From Saccharothrix longispora (GTDB taxonomy: Bacteria > Actinomycetota > Actinomycetes > Mycobacteriales > Pseudonocardiaceae): a stretch of 64,000 nucleotides of DNA. The position numbers and the translations under genes were made by a program. Below, one piece after another: positions 15,732 to 24,187 of this stretch. The notes under the pieces were generated by a model. That model made no database searches. It was not told the DNA's origin and saw only the letters and a program-made list of their open reading frames with translations. The stretch lies in the NCBI RefSeq assembly GCF_030852425.1, contig NZ_NSDM01000005.1:372338-436337 (forward strand), given 5' to 3'. The first letter of the stretch is position 1. Every line of letters starts with the position of its first letter.

Positions 15732-17430
15732 GGACATCTTCCTTAGTGTCGATCAGCGCGGCGGAATCATATCGGGCCTGGTACCACGGGTTGTCGAAGT
15801 CGGTGACGGCCAACTCGACCGGGTGCGCGGCACTGGCCTGGTAGAGCGCGCGCAGCAGTTCGCCGACCGCGACGGACGCGCGCAGGTCCGCCTCGGTGTA
15901 CGGCACGCCGTCGGTGCGCATGAGCCGGAAGTCGTGCAGGCCGGGCCGGTGCGCGCCGGCGAGGTCGATGCCGAAGGGCACCCGGATCGCGTACCGGACG
16001 CCGTTGGCGACGTGCCCGGTGTGGTGCTGGTCGGACCAGTCGGTGACGTCGGACATGGTGGGTGCGTAGAACCAGTCGCGGTCACCGGACCCGGCGTGCA
16101 CGCCGATCGTGTGCGGCAGGTAGTGCCAGCCGTTGTAGCGCATCCGGGCGCTGATGGCCCGCAAGACCTGCGGCAGCTGCTCGGGCGCCCGCGCGAACCG
16201 GTCCACGAAGCCGGTCGACGGGGTCACGCAGCAGTAGAACGCGTTGGTGGTCCACCCGACGGCCGTGGCCGCCTCCCCCGCCGCGACGAGCCGGGCGAGT
16301 TCGTGCGGCCTGCGCGGGCCGCGCGACATGCCCACGTCCGAGCCGGTCGCCCCGGTGGCCGCCTGCACCAGTTCGTGCAGCACCTGCTCGAACCGGCTGG
16401 TGAACCCGTCCCCACCGGCCTCGCGCAGACCGGGCGCGGCGGTCGCGCACGCGCGGGCGACGTCCTCGAAGTCGCCGGGGACCGGGGACTCGACGAGCAG
16501 CGCGAACGTCTCCAGCACCTGCGCGGGCACGTCGGCGACGGTCACCGGGGTGCTGGTGAGGTGCTCCTGCTTGTTCAGGTTCAGGCCCTGGATGAGCCGG
16601 TAGGGCCGCACCCCGGCCGCGACCGCCGCCGCCCGGCCCGCCGCGCACGCCTCCGCGAGCACGTGCAGCCGCTCCCCCGCGGGCAGGCCGGCGGTGTCCG
16701 GCCCGGCGACCCGGTAGGACGCGATCCGCTGCCGCAGGAACGCCTCCAGCCGGTCCGGCCGCAGCTGGGTGCCGCTGAACTCCTCGGCGCGCACCGGCGG
16801 CCCGGACACCAGCAGGGCGTGCAGGCAGGCCACGAAGGTCGCGTCCCGGTGGTCCCACTCGGCGACCGGCACGCCGAGCAGCCGCCCGAGCACGCAGTCG
16901 GGCGAGTCGATCCGGGTGGACTTGCCGACCAGGTTCCCCCTGCCGAGGTTGGTGTAGCAGCGGTCGCCGGTGTAGAGCAGCACGGGCGCCATGTGCAGCA
17001 GCGACTGCCGGATGCGCTCGACCATCGCGACGACCCGCTCGCGCGGCAGGCCCGCCAGCCAACCCGCCACGTCGGCGAACTCGGCGTCCTCGACGTCCTG
17101 GAGCGCCCGGAGCTCCGCCGGGTCCACGGCGATGTCCGCGACGCCGACCGGCAGCGCGTCGTCCGGCACGCCGGCGCCGATGACGAGCCGCCCCGTCCTC
17201 GTCAGCGCCAGCCGGTAGCCGGGCCCCTCGGCGGCCAGGGGCGCGTCCCGGCCCGCCGCGAGCAGTCGTTCCTCCGGTCTGGTCAGCGCGGCCAGGCCGA
17301 TCCCGGCAGGCAGCCTGCCGTCGAGCGTGGCCGCGGTGAGCGCCGCGTCACCGGTGTTCCCCTTGGTCGCCGCCACCTTCGCGACGGCGGTCGCTAACTC
17401 GATGAAGCCCTCTGCCCGCAGGATGCCCAC
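15724..17430 (-). CDS. Unrecognised 568-residue protein of the ATP-grasp operon
   Basis: I do not recognise this family. The GTG start at 17430 follows GGGGAATCAC. The 568-residue protein has no signal peptide or membrane helix and is probably cytoplasmic. It has a mostly helical, Ala-rich N-terminal two-thirds. The C-terminal part has concentrated His, Trp, Asp and Tyr residues that look catalytic: RYNGWHYLPHTIGVH, GDRDWFYAPTMSDVTDWS and DQHHTGHVANGVRYAIRVP, plus FYCCVTPST with adjacent cysteines. GKSTRIDSPDC resembles a P-loop tail but lacks the full Walker A glycine pattern. It overlaps ligase B by 8 bp and is firmly inside the operon, so it likely makes or modifies a building block, or catalyses a non-ATP-grasp step. 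Any enzyme class would be guesswork. Confidence 0.75.
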   Translation of the reverse strand: MGILRAEGFIELATAVAKVAATKGNTGDAALTAATLDGRLPAGIGLAALTRPEERLLAAGRDAPLAAEGPGYRLALTRTGRLVIGAGVPDDALPVGVADIAVDPAELRALQDVEDAEFADVAGWLAGLPRERVVAMVERIRQSLLHMAPVLLYTGDRCYTNLGRGNLVGKSTRIDSPDCVLGRLLGVPVAEWDHRDATFVACLHALLVSGPPVRAEEFSGTQLRPDRLEAFLRQRIASYRVAGPDTAGLPAGERLHVLAEACAAGRAAAVAAGVRPYRLIQGLNLNKQEHLTSTPVTVADVPAQVLETFALLVESPVPGDFEDVARACATAAPGLREAGGDGFTSRFEQVLHELVQAATGATGSDVGMSRGPRRPHELARLVAAGEAATAVGWTTNAFYCCVTPSTGFVDRFARAPEQLPQVLRAISARMRYNGWHYLPHTIGVHAGSGDRDWFYAPTMSDVTDWSDQHHTGHVANGVRYAIRVPFGIDLAGAHRPGLHDFRLMRTDGVPYTEADLRASVAVGELLRALYQASAAHPVELAVTDFDNPWYQARYDSAALIDTKEDVHV

Positions 17431-17551
17431 GTGATTCCCCTGTCACCATGAGATCGGTTGTTCCAGCCGAGATCACCCGGTGCGCGGCGGTGGGCACCGG
17501 GGTGGTTCCGCGCCCGGTCGCCCGGGTCGGTGGTCGGTCAGCGCTCGGTGG

Positions 17552-18763
17552 TCAGCGCTCGCTCTTCACGTCCACCCGCACGGCGGCGACGGCCGCACGG
17601 GCCCTGGCGTCCGCCTCGGCCGGGGTGTCGCCGACGGCGATCGCCGAGCCCACCCGGTCCCAGGACGAGCGCAGGTCGGCCAGGGTGTCCCCGGCCTTGC
17701 GCAGGACGTCCACCCGCTCCACGCCCGGCAGTGCGGAGGCGTCCTCCACCCCGTCGACGGCGAGGACCGTGCCCGGGTCGGCGGTGACGAACGCGATGGC
17801 GGCGGCGCGCGAGGCCGTCGCGGGCGGGTCGACGGGCCGGCCGGCCAGGGCGTCCACCCAGTGCCGGGTCAGGTTCGTCCGGTAGGCCAGGTCGATCAGG
17901 TCCACGATCTTGTCGCCGGGCGGCCTGCCCGCGCACTCGACCAGGCGCGGCCCGTCGGCGGTGCGCACCCACTCGGCGTGCAGGATGCCGGTGTCGAACC
18001 CGACCGCGCGCACCAGGTCGTCCACCGGTCCGCGCCACTCGGCGGGGGGCTCGGCGGGCACCACGTGGCCCAGCTCGACGGGGGCCGGGCCGGCGGAGGT
18101 GCGCTTGGCCGTGACGTTGAGGAACACCACCTGCCCGCCCGCCACCAGGCACTCGGTGCTGAACTCCGGGCCACGCAGGCGCTCCTCCACCAGGTACCGC
18201 CAGGACATCGGGCGGTCGGCGATCTGGTTGCCCTCGTCGGCGGTCGTCGTGGCCGCCCACGCCGCCCCGACGTCCGCGCCCGCGTCGAGCAGCAGCACGC
18301 CCAGGCTGGCCTGCCGGCCCGACGGCTTGACCACGCACGGACCGCCCCCGGCGAACGCGGCGATGTCGTCGGCCGAGCGGACCTCGGCGAACCGCGGTCC
18401 CGGCATGCCCGCCGCGGTGGTCACCTCGCGCAGGGTCAGCTTGTCGCGCAGCACGGACGCCGCCCGCACGCCCGCGCCGGGCAGCCCCAGCGACCCGGCC
18501 GCGCGGGCTGCGGCGACGACGGCGTACTCCAGTCCCGGCGCCACCGCGTCGACGCCGGTGAGGCCCGCGACGACCTCCAGGAACTGGTCGTCCTGCTGGT
18601 AGCGGCCGAACACGACCTCGGCGAGGCAGGGGTGGCGCCCGGCCTTCGCGGCGAGCCCCTTGGCCTCCCACAGGTCGCGCTCCTCCAGGACGACCACCTC
18701 GGTGTCGCCACCGTCGAGCGCGGTGAGGACACCGTCGTTGTATCCGAGGAGCAGCAGTCGCAC
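17552..18763 (-). CDS. ATP-grasp carboxylate-amine ligase C
   Basis: The third ATP-grasp ligase, 403 residues. The N-terminal domain begins RLLLLGYNDG. The ATP-grasp core shows GGPCVVKPSGRQASLGVLLLDA (nucleotide Lys), YLVEERLRGPEFSTECLV, GILHAEWVR and RLVECAGRPPGDKIVDL (metal-binding region in the place of the usual ENxR). The GTG start at 18763 has GGAGGG 7 nt upstream and lies only 3 bp after the exporter stop codon. A 121-bp gap separates it from the 568-residue gene, the only sizeable gap in the operon. Its N-terminal and loop sequences are unlike ligases A and B, so three different ligation steps are plausible. Confidence 0.82.
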   Translation of the reverse strand: MRLLLLGYNDGVLTALDGGDTEVVVLEERDLWEAKGLAAKAGRHPCLAEVVFGRYQQDDQFLEVVAGLTGVDAVAPGLEYAVVAAARAAGSLGLPGAGVRAASVLRDKLTLREVTTAAGMPGPRFAEVRSADDIAAFAGGGPCVVKPSGRQASLGVLLLDAGADVGAAWAATTTADEGNQIADRPMSWRYLVEERLRGPEFSTECLVAGGQVVFLNVTAKRTSAGPAPVELGHVVPAEPPAEWRGPVDDLVRAVGFDTGILHAEWVRTADGPRLVECAGRPPGDKIVDLIDLAYRTNLTRHWVDALAGRPVDPPATASRAAAIAFVTADPGTVLAVDGVEDASALPGVERVDVLRKAGDTLADLRSSWDRVGSAIAVGDTPAEADARARAAVAAVRVDVKSER

Positions 18764-18766
18764 GGG

Positions 18767-19981
18767 TCAACCCTCCTGGGCCGGGGTGAAGAGGTGGAAC
18801 AGGACCGCGAGCACGCCGAACACGGCCAGCGCGCCCCAGTACAGGGGCCGTGCGCCGTGCGCGGCGGCGGTCAGGAACAGGGCGCCGCCGGTGAACGCGC
18901 CCACCGACTCGCCGGCGGTGGCCGCGACCTGGCGCAGGTTGAACAGCTCGACCACCGGCCGGTCGCCGGGGATCACGCTGAACGCGGTGTTGACCATGGG
19001 CGTGAAGAACGTCTCGGCGAGGGAGAACACCGCCACCGCGCCGAGCACCCCGGCGACGACCGCGCCGGTGATGCCCATCAGCGCGAACGCGGCGGCGAAG
19101 ATCCCCACGCCGACCAGCAGGAACACCGTCGGCGGGGTGCCCGCGCCCAACCTGCGCGCGCAGTAGGCGGTGACCGGGACCTGGAGCGCCACCACCAGCA
19201 CGGCGTTGGCGGTGAAGATCCCCGCCCGCCAGGCCGGGTCGTCGGTGACCTGGGCGACCTGGAGCGCCACGGCGGAGAAGAACTGGGCGTACAGGAACCC
19301 GCCGGCCGCGGTGATCAGGGAGACCCGTCGCACGTGCGGGTCCGCCACCACGGCCCGCAGCAACCCCCACCGCAGCGGGGGCCGCACGTCGCCGTCGTCG
19401 GGCCGCACGCCCCCCGGCACCAGGACGAGCACGGCCGCGGCGGCCAGCACGTACATCCCGGCGACCGCGAGGAGCAGGAGGGTGTCGAGCGCGTTGTCCA
19501 GCATGAGGTTCGCGACGACGGGCCCCAGCGCGGCGGACACGTTGACCGCGATCTGCACGGTGGAGAAGACGGTGTTGCGGGCGACGGTCTCCAACGACAG
19601 GGCGACGTAGACGCGCGCCATCAGCCCGTTGGTGCTGATCCCCGTGCCCGCCAGCAGCAGCGCGGCGACGATCCCCGCCGCACCGGGTGCCACCGGCAGC
19701 ACGGCGAACCCGGCGGCGGCCATCAGCAGCCCGAACGCCATCGCCACCCGCACGTCCGCCCGGTGCAGCAGCGAGCTGACGAACAGCGAGGCGCCCCGGA
19801 CGGCGAAGTTGAACGCGAACAGCGCGACCCCGACGAAGACCGCCCCGCCGGCCGGCTCGAACCGCTCCAGCAGGACGGGCAGCACCGGCAGGACGGCGAA
19901 GAAGCCCAGGTGCGACAGCAGGTAGTCCAGGACCACCGGCACCGTCACCCGCGCACGCCGCGCAACCACCCCAGTCACCAC
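18767..19981 (-). CDS. MFS transporter, putative product exporter of the ATP-grasp operon
   Basis: A 404-residue membrane protein with about twelve hydrophobic helices, opening TVPVVLDYLLSHLGFFAVLPVLPVLL. The motif-A-like loop SSLLHRADVRVAMAFG lies between helices 2 and 3. It is the first gene of the operon, with ligase C only 3 bp behind it, which is the usual layout for an exporter giving self-protection. The start is a GTG at 19981 or 19978, with no decisive ribosome site. Only 89 bp separate it from the next gene, so the operon promoter must lie at about 19985-20070 or be shared with read-through. Confidence 0.85.
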   Translation of the reverse strand: MVTGVVARRARVTVPVVLDYLLSHLGFFAVLPVLPVLLERFEPAGGAVFVGVALFAFNFAVRGASLFVSSLLHRADVRVAMAFGLLMAAAGFAVLPVAPGAAGIVAALLLAGTGISTNGLMARVYVALSLETVARNTVFSTVQIAVNVSAALGPVVANLMLDNALDTLLLLAVAGMYVLAAAAVLVLVPGGVRPDDGDVRPPLRWGLLRAVVADPHVRRVSLITAAGGFLYAQFFSAVALQVAQVTDDPAWRAGIFTANAVLVVALQVPVTAYCARRLGAGTPPTVFLLVGVGIFAAAFALMGITGAVVAGVLGAVAVFSLAETFFTPMVNTAFSVIPGDRPVVELFNLRQVAATAGESVGAFTGGALFLTAAAHGARPLYWGALAVFGVLAVLFHLFTPAQEG

Positions 19982-20009
19982 CGGCCCCCAGCCGCTCCGA
20001 GCACCCGAC

Positions 20010-20032
20010 GCCGCGCGGACGAACCGCGCGGC
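20010..20032. terminator. Hairpin between two MFS genes
   Basis: GCCGCGCGG (20010-20018) and CCGCGCGGC (20024-20032) form a perfect 9-bp stem with a 5-nt loop, 38 bp beyond the MFS stop at 20071 on the minus strand. It may end the upstream MFS transcript. A second, longer-range dyad GTTCGTA/TACGAAC (20043-20049, 20072-20078) encloses a TAGATA hexamer on the minus strand that could be the -10 of the ligase operon. Confidence 0.5.
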
Positions 20033-20070
20033 ATCCCCGTGGGTTCGTATCTACCACCGATGGGAGGGTG

Positions 20071-21276
20071 TTACGAACGGGTTGCGGCGGACTTCGGGGA
20101 GTCCACCGCGTGGGACCCACCGGTCGACGGGATCAGCCCGCCCAGCACCGAGAGGCCCGCGGCGATGAGCCCCAGGGTCACGAAGTCCAGGGACTCCCCG
20201 AGCACCCCGAAGCCGGCGGAGCCCGCCGCCTGCCCGACGGCCAGGGCGATGAACAGCACCGAGGTGCCCGCTCCGGCGGCGTCCGGCCAGACCTGCCGGC
20301 TCCAGAGGACCAGCACACCGGACAGCCCCAGGTAGCCCGCGCCGAAGACCGCCATGCAGGCGTACGCCACCCAGGCCGCGCCCGTGCCCACCGACAGCGC
20401 CAGTCCCCCGCCGGCCAGCGCCGACGCACCCGCGCAGAGGCACCACGCCCGCCGCCTCCCCCACCGCTCGACCACCACCCCGGTCAGCGTGCCGAGCACG
20501 CCTCCCAGGCCCAGGGCGATCCACAGCCCGCCCACCCCGCCGGCGTCCACGACGCCGGCTCCGGTGACCGCCAGCGGTCCGAACGTCCAGATCAGCGCCG
20601 ACCCCGCGCCGGCGACCACCGCCGCCGCGCCCGGCACGACCAGGGACCGCCACGACCTCGGCGCCCGGGACGCCCGCGGCGCCCGCCGGGGAGCGGCCAG
20701 GTCCGCGCGTGCCCGCACCGGGTACCAGGTCGCCAGCGCGGCCACCGCGCACACCAGCGCCATCACCACCCAGGCAGGGCCGACCGAGGGGACGAGCGGG
20801 GCCAGCACGCCGGCGCCGATGACGCCCACGGCCGTTCCCGAGTTCACCAGGGACTGCCCCGTGGCGGCGGCGCGGCGGGAGACGACCGCGTCGACAACCG
20901 GGACCAGCGCGGGCGACGCGAACCCGCCCCCCATCCCGCCGACGAAGACCGCGATCACGAACACCACCGGGTCCGCGGCCACCGCCACGCCCAGGCAGCC
21001 CGCCGTCGCCGTGACGCCGGCGAGGAGCACCCCGGCGCGGGGGTGGCGGTCGGCCGACCGCGCGGCCACCGCGGCGGCCAGGGCGTACGAGGTGAACTGC
21101 GCCGCCGCGGCCCAGCCGAGGACGCCGGCCAGCTCCGGGCGCCGCACGCCCAGCTCCGGGGCGAACAGGCCGACCCCGAACCTGGCCATCCCGTAGGTGG
21201 CGGCGATCAGGGCCATCCCCGCCACCGCCGTGCCCAGGCCGGACCCGGCACGGCGGTCCGCGGTGGTCGTCGACAT
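20071..21276 (-). CDS. MFS transporter, TetR-controlled
   Basis: A 401-residue transporter with twelve predicted helices (GMALIAATYGMARFGVGLFAPEL at helix 1; GGMGGGFASPALVPVVDAV in helix 4). The N-terminal YGMARFGVGLFAPEL pattern resembles the YbfB/CynX-like MFS group. The ATG at 21276 is chosen because GGGAG lies 6 nt upstream; longer frames would run into the operators. It is divergent from a TetR regulator, with two palindromic operators in the 58-bp gap. The gene is therefore probably repressed by TetR and induced by its own substrate, which is unknown. Confidence 0.88.
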   Translation of the reverse strand: MSTTTADRRAGSGLGTAVAGMALIAATYGMARFGVGLFAPELGVRRPELAGVLGWAAAAQFTSYALAAAVAARSADRHPRAGVLLAGVTATAGCLGVAVAADPVVFVIAVFVGGMGGGFASPALVPVVDAVVSRRAAATGQSLVNSGTAVGVIGAGVLAPLVPSVGPAWVVMALVCAVAALATWYPVRARADLAAPRRAPRASRAPRSWRSLVVPGAAAVVAGAGSALIWTFGPLAVTGAGVVDAGGVGGLWIALGLGGVLGTLTGVVVERWGRRRAWCLCAGASALAGGGLALSVGTGAAWVAYACMAVFGAGYLGLSGVLVLWSRQVWPDAAGAGTSVLFIALAVGQAAGSAGFGVLGESLDFVTLGLIAAGLSVLGGLIPSTGGSHAVDSPKSAATRS

Positions 21277-21293
21277 CCCGGCTCCCCATTCGG

Positions 21294-21327
21294 TATAACG
21301 CTCGTTATAGCGCAACGGTCGTTATGC
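21294..21327. promoter_or_regulatory. Tandem TetR operators
   Basis: Site 1 is a perfect 16-bp palindrome, TATAACG-CT-CGTTATA (21294-21309). Site 2 is a weaker copy centred 17 bp away, with core AACG-GT-CGTT (21314-21323). They fill the gap between the divergent MFS and TetR starts. The near two-turn spacing fits two TetR dimers binding side by side. Confidence 0.8.
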
Positions 21328-21334
21328 TAGGGGC

Positions 21335-21922
21335 ATGTCCGGTCGCCCGCACACCAGGGAGCGCATCCTCGACGCCGCCGAGGCGCTCTTCTTCCGCAAC
21401 GGCATCGCGGTCACCGGCGTAGACCAGGTGGCGGCCTCCGCGGGCGTCGCGATCGTCACGCTCTACAAGCACTTCGGCGGCAAGGACAACCTCCTGCGCG
21501 AAGTGCTGGCACGGCGGCTGGAGGCGTGGACCCGGCACTGGGACGCGGCCGTCGACCGGGCCGGCTCACCCCGTGAGCGCCTGCTGACGGTCTTCGAGGC
21601 GATCGAGACCTTCCGCGCCGCCACCGGCCCGACGCAGTGGTGCTGCTTCCTCGCCACCGCCTCCGAACGCCCCGCGCCGTCGGACGGGCGGGCGGACCCC
21701 GTGTTCGACCTGGTCGAACAGGACACGCGACTGGTCGCCGAACGCTTCGCCCGCCTGGCCGAGGACGCCGGGTGCGTCGACCCGGGCACCGTGGCGTCGA
21801 GGCTGCTCCTGCTCTACAACGGGGTCCTCGGCAGCCTCCTGCGCGGAGTCCCGGCGGACCCCGTGGCGCACGCCCGCGACACCGCGCGCCTGGTCGTCGA
21901 CTCCCACTCGCCCGTCGCGTGA
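21335..21922 (+). CDS. TetR/AcrR-family repressor
   Basis: A 195-residue repressor. The HTH at residues 8-52 reads RERILDAAEALFFRNGIAVTGVDQVAASAGVAIVTLYKHFGGKDNLL. The ligand-binding domain ends in the TetR_C pattern with TQWCCFLATASER, which holds a CC pair. It is divergent from the MFS gene, and the tandem palindromes in between suggest control of both genes. The ATG at 21335 follows AGGGGC. Confidence 0.9.
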   Translation: MSGRPHTRERILDAAEALFFRNGIAVTGVDQVAASAGVAIVTLYKHFGGKDNLLREVLARRLEAWTRHWDAAVDRAGSPRERLLTVFEAIETFRAATGPTQWCCFLATASERPAPSDGRADPVFDLVEQDTRLVAERFARLAEDAGCVDPGTVASRLLLLYNGVLGSLLRGVPADPVAHARDTARLVVDSHSPVA

Positions 21923-22267
21923 CCCGCCGTCGACGGGAAGCGCCTTCCCCGCCCCGGACCCCGCGGTCGGGCGATCGCCTGCGCGGACCGGCGGCGCGAG
22001 AGGAAGGCGGCGGACGAGGAACTTCAGCACGCGTCTCAGGCGCTGCTCGTCCTGGCCCACCCCGTCCGCCCCCGGTGCACGCCCGGTGGGCGCGGGGCGG
22101 GGGGACGTCCTCCGGACGTGTCCCGATCCCCTCGGCACGGGGCACAGCAGCGGTTCACGCGGTCGGGTGGTCCGCCGTGCCGCCGGACCCGGTGAGGCGT
22201 CGGGCACCCGCTGCGGGGTACCCGGCGGAGCCGGGGCAGGTGCCCGACCACCGCACGGGGAGCCACC
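21923..22267. other. 345-bp gap with no supported gene
   Basis: Frames on both strands are open only as high-GC shadows, without recognisable motifs. No strong hairpin or operator was seen. Confidence 0.5.
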
Positions 22268-22444
22268 GTGGACGAAGAAGAACTCGAACGACTGCACCGA
22301 CGAGCCGACCTCCTCGCCATCGTCCACCACGACCGGATGACACCGGACCAGTTGCGCACCGCCATCGCGGAACGCGAACGGGGGGCGGACCCGCACCAGG
22401 CCGAGGCGAAGACCGGGAGGTTCGGCCAGGCGGACGAGACGTGA
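22268..22444 (+). CDS. Small hypothetical protein, 58 residues
   Basis: GTG at 22268 is preceded by GGGGAG 6 nt upstream. The product is a charged helical peptide (EEELERLHRRADLLAIVHHDRM, TPDQLRTAIAERERG) with a two-helix look. No family was recognised. Amino-acid composition and the ribosome site favour a real gene. Confidence 0.5.
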   Translation: MDEEELERLHRRADLLAIVHHDRMTPDQLRTAIAERERGADPHQAEAKTGRFGQADET

Positions 22445-22487
22445 ACCGCGTCGACGTCGGAGGACCGCGCCCCACGCCCGCGCTCCG

Positions 22488-23372
22488 TCAGCGGCTGCGG
22501 TCCACCACCCGGAAGCTCTTCAGCTCCGGGTCGGCCGGGTCGGGGAGTTCCATGCCGGCGCCGAGACCGCCGCGCACGGAGTCCACGACCGCCTCGGTGA
22601 TCACCTCGCCGGGGAGCACGGCGGGCGCGCCGGGCGGGTACGGCGTGACCATCCCGGCGCAGATCCGGCCGACGGCCTGGTCCGCGGGCACCTGCTCGAC
22701 CTCGGCGAAGAACGCGTCGCGGGGCGGTATCGCCGTCTCCGGCTGGAGTTCGTCCGGCGTGGGCAGGTCGACCGGCGGGGGCGCGGACATGTCCTGGGCG
22801 GCCTTGGTCAGGGCGCCCGGGGCGTCGGGCAGCACGCCGGCGGTGCGGTGGTCGTCGGCGTGGGTGAACTGGGCGACGACGCGCCGGTGGTCGGACAGCC
22901 CGACGGTGACGCGCTGGTGCTCGCGCAGCCAGTCGGCGGCCTGGTAGCCGCTGATGCCCAGCTCGGCCACGTCGACGACCATCTTGAGGGGGTCGAGGGT
23001 GTGCGTGCGGCCGGGTCCGGTGAACTCGGCCTCGCCCACGACGCGCAGGCCGGGCGGGTCGTCGATCGCCGCGCGGGTGGAGTGCGCCGGCGCGAGGGTC
23101 GCGGTGAGCAGCTCCTCGCCGTGCTGGACCATCTGCCGCCGCCACCCGTCGAGGGTGGCGCAGACGAGGGAGGTGGGCTGGTGGTGGCCGGCAGGCCTGT
23201 CGAGGCGGTCGTCCAGGCCGCTGACCGGGATGACGTACCGCCTCGCCCACGGCGTCCAGCACGCGGGGTCCACCCCGCGCCCCTGGCGGTGGCCGGGCGG
23301 GGTGAACGGGGTGAACCCCTGCTCGCGGAACGCATGCGACGCTTCCGGCACCGGTGCTCTGCTGTGATCCAT
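22488..23372 (-). pseudogene. Orn/Lys/Arg decarboxylase (PLP) with internal deletion
   Basis: The N-terminus (ATG at 23372) carries the family opening FTPFTPPGHRQGRGVDP. The C-terminus carries the family tail AVGRICAGMVTPYPPGAPAVLPGEVI, preceded by the LDPLKMVVDVAELGISGYQAADWL domain. Only about 50 residues separate the opening from the segment after the PLP site (HQPTSLVCATLDGW). The PLP-binding large domain with its Ser-x-His-Lys lysine, about 190-200 residues, is missing. The remaining frame of about 294 residues is open, so the deletion was in frame. Without PLP the protein cannot be an active decarboxylase. Confidence 0.75.
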
Positions 23373-23455
23373 GCGGGTGGAGCAACCAGGACGGCGTGGC
23401 TCGACCACGACCGTCACCGGCCGCGGGGGTGCCGGTGGCCCGCCGGTGGCCCGAT

Positions 23456-23698
23456 TCAAGTCGCGGAACCGGTCCCCGGGCCGGTGCGCCGGAACGACCA
23501 CGTGCGGATGATCTTGGCGGTGTCCAGCACCGACACGGTGCGGTCGGGCAGCATCACGGGCACCCAGGAGCGGGAGGTCTGCGGGTCGACCACGTGCGCA
23601 CCGATCACCACGCCGCGCACGTAGACGGTCGGGTGCAGCACGTCCGGGTTGAGGTAGGTGACGATCGAACCGCGGTCGGGGCAGGGGATGACGGCCAT
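23456..23698 (-). CDS. Small hypothetical protein, 80 residues
   Basis: The ATG at 23698 opens a frame with a natural beta-rich composition: AVIPCPDRGSIVTYLNP, HPTVYVRGVVIGAHVVDP and SVLDTAKIIRTWSF. The product looks like a compact single domain, but I do not recognise the family. The ribosome site is weak (GGA only). It lies between the decayed decarboxylase and a GDSL remnant, so it could itself be a fragment. Confidence 0.45.
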   Translation of the reverse strand: MAVIPCPDRGSIVTYLNPDVLHPTVYVRGVVIGAHVVDPQTSRSWVPVMLPDRTVSVLDTAKIIRTWSFRRTGPGTGSAT

Positions 23699-23959
23699 GG
23701 CGGAGTCCAGTGGGGTCGGGTGCGCCCGGGCGAGTGCGTCGTCACCGGGGCGGGGTGGTGTCGCCGGCTGTTCGACGTCCCGGTCGAGTACCCCCACCCC
23801 GCCGTCGAAACCACCGATCCACGACCGGATCGACGCGCCGGCGTTCCGCGACCCCGTGGTGGTCGCGGGTGCTCCGGGGCCGGCGGTCGTGGGTGTGGAC
23901 GGGTTCGACGATCGACACCGCACCCGTCCCGACCGGCCGGTCCCACCGACGCGGTCGGC

Positions 23960-24110
23960 CGTCGTCGGCCGGTGGTGAACAGGTGCGTCGGCACGGCGTC
24001 CACCGGCGCGCGGTAGCCGGCCGGGTTGAGGTGCAGGTGGTCCCGGCGTCGTAGGCGGTGCCGAGCGCGCGGCCGGACCGGTCGGGCCGGCGGTCGTTGC
24101 CGTTCACCGG
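23960..24110 (-). pseudogene. C-terminal remnant of a GDSL-type esterase
   Basis: Read on the minus strand with one frameshift, the segment gives GRALGTAYDAG then GDHLHLNPAGYRAPVDAV. This is the conserved DxxH block of GDSL/SGNH hydrolases (typical form YDSGDHLHPNDAGY). The rest of the enzyme, including the GDS serine motif, is absent. About 260 bp between this remnant and the small protein at 23698 hold nothing I can read. Confidence 0.45.
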
Positions 24111-24187
24111 GTCGAGGTGCTTCCCGGGGCTGTGGAAACGGCTTCCGCGCCCACCCGATCAGCGCAGCGCCGACCGCGACACCCGTC

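Noticed and set aside
17431-17551. A precursor peptide gene in the only gap of the ATP-grasp operon
   Set aside because: No short frame with a ribosome site and peptide-like composition was found in these 121 bp.
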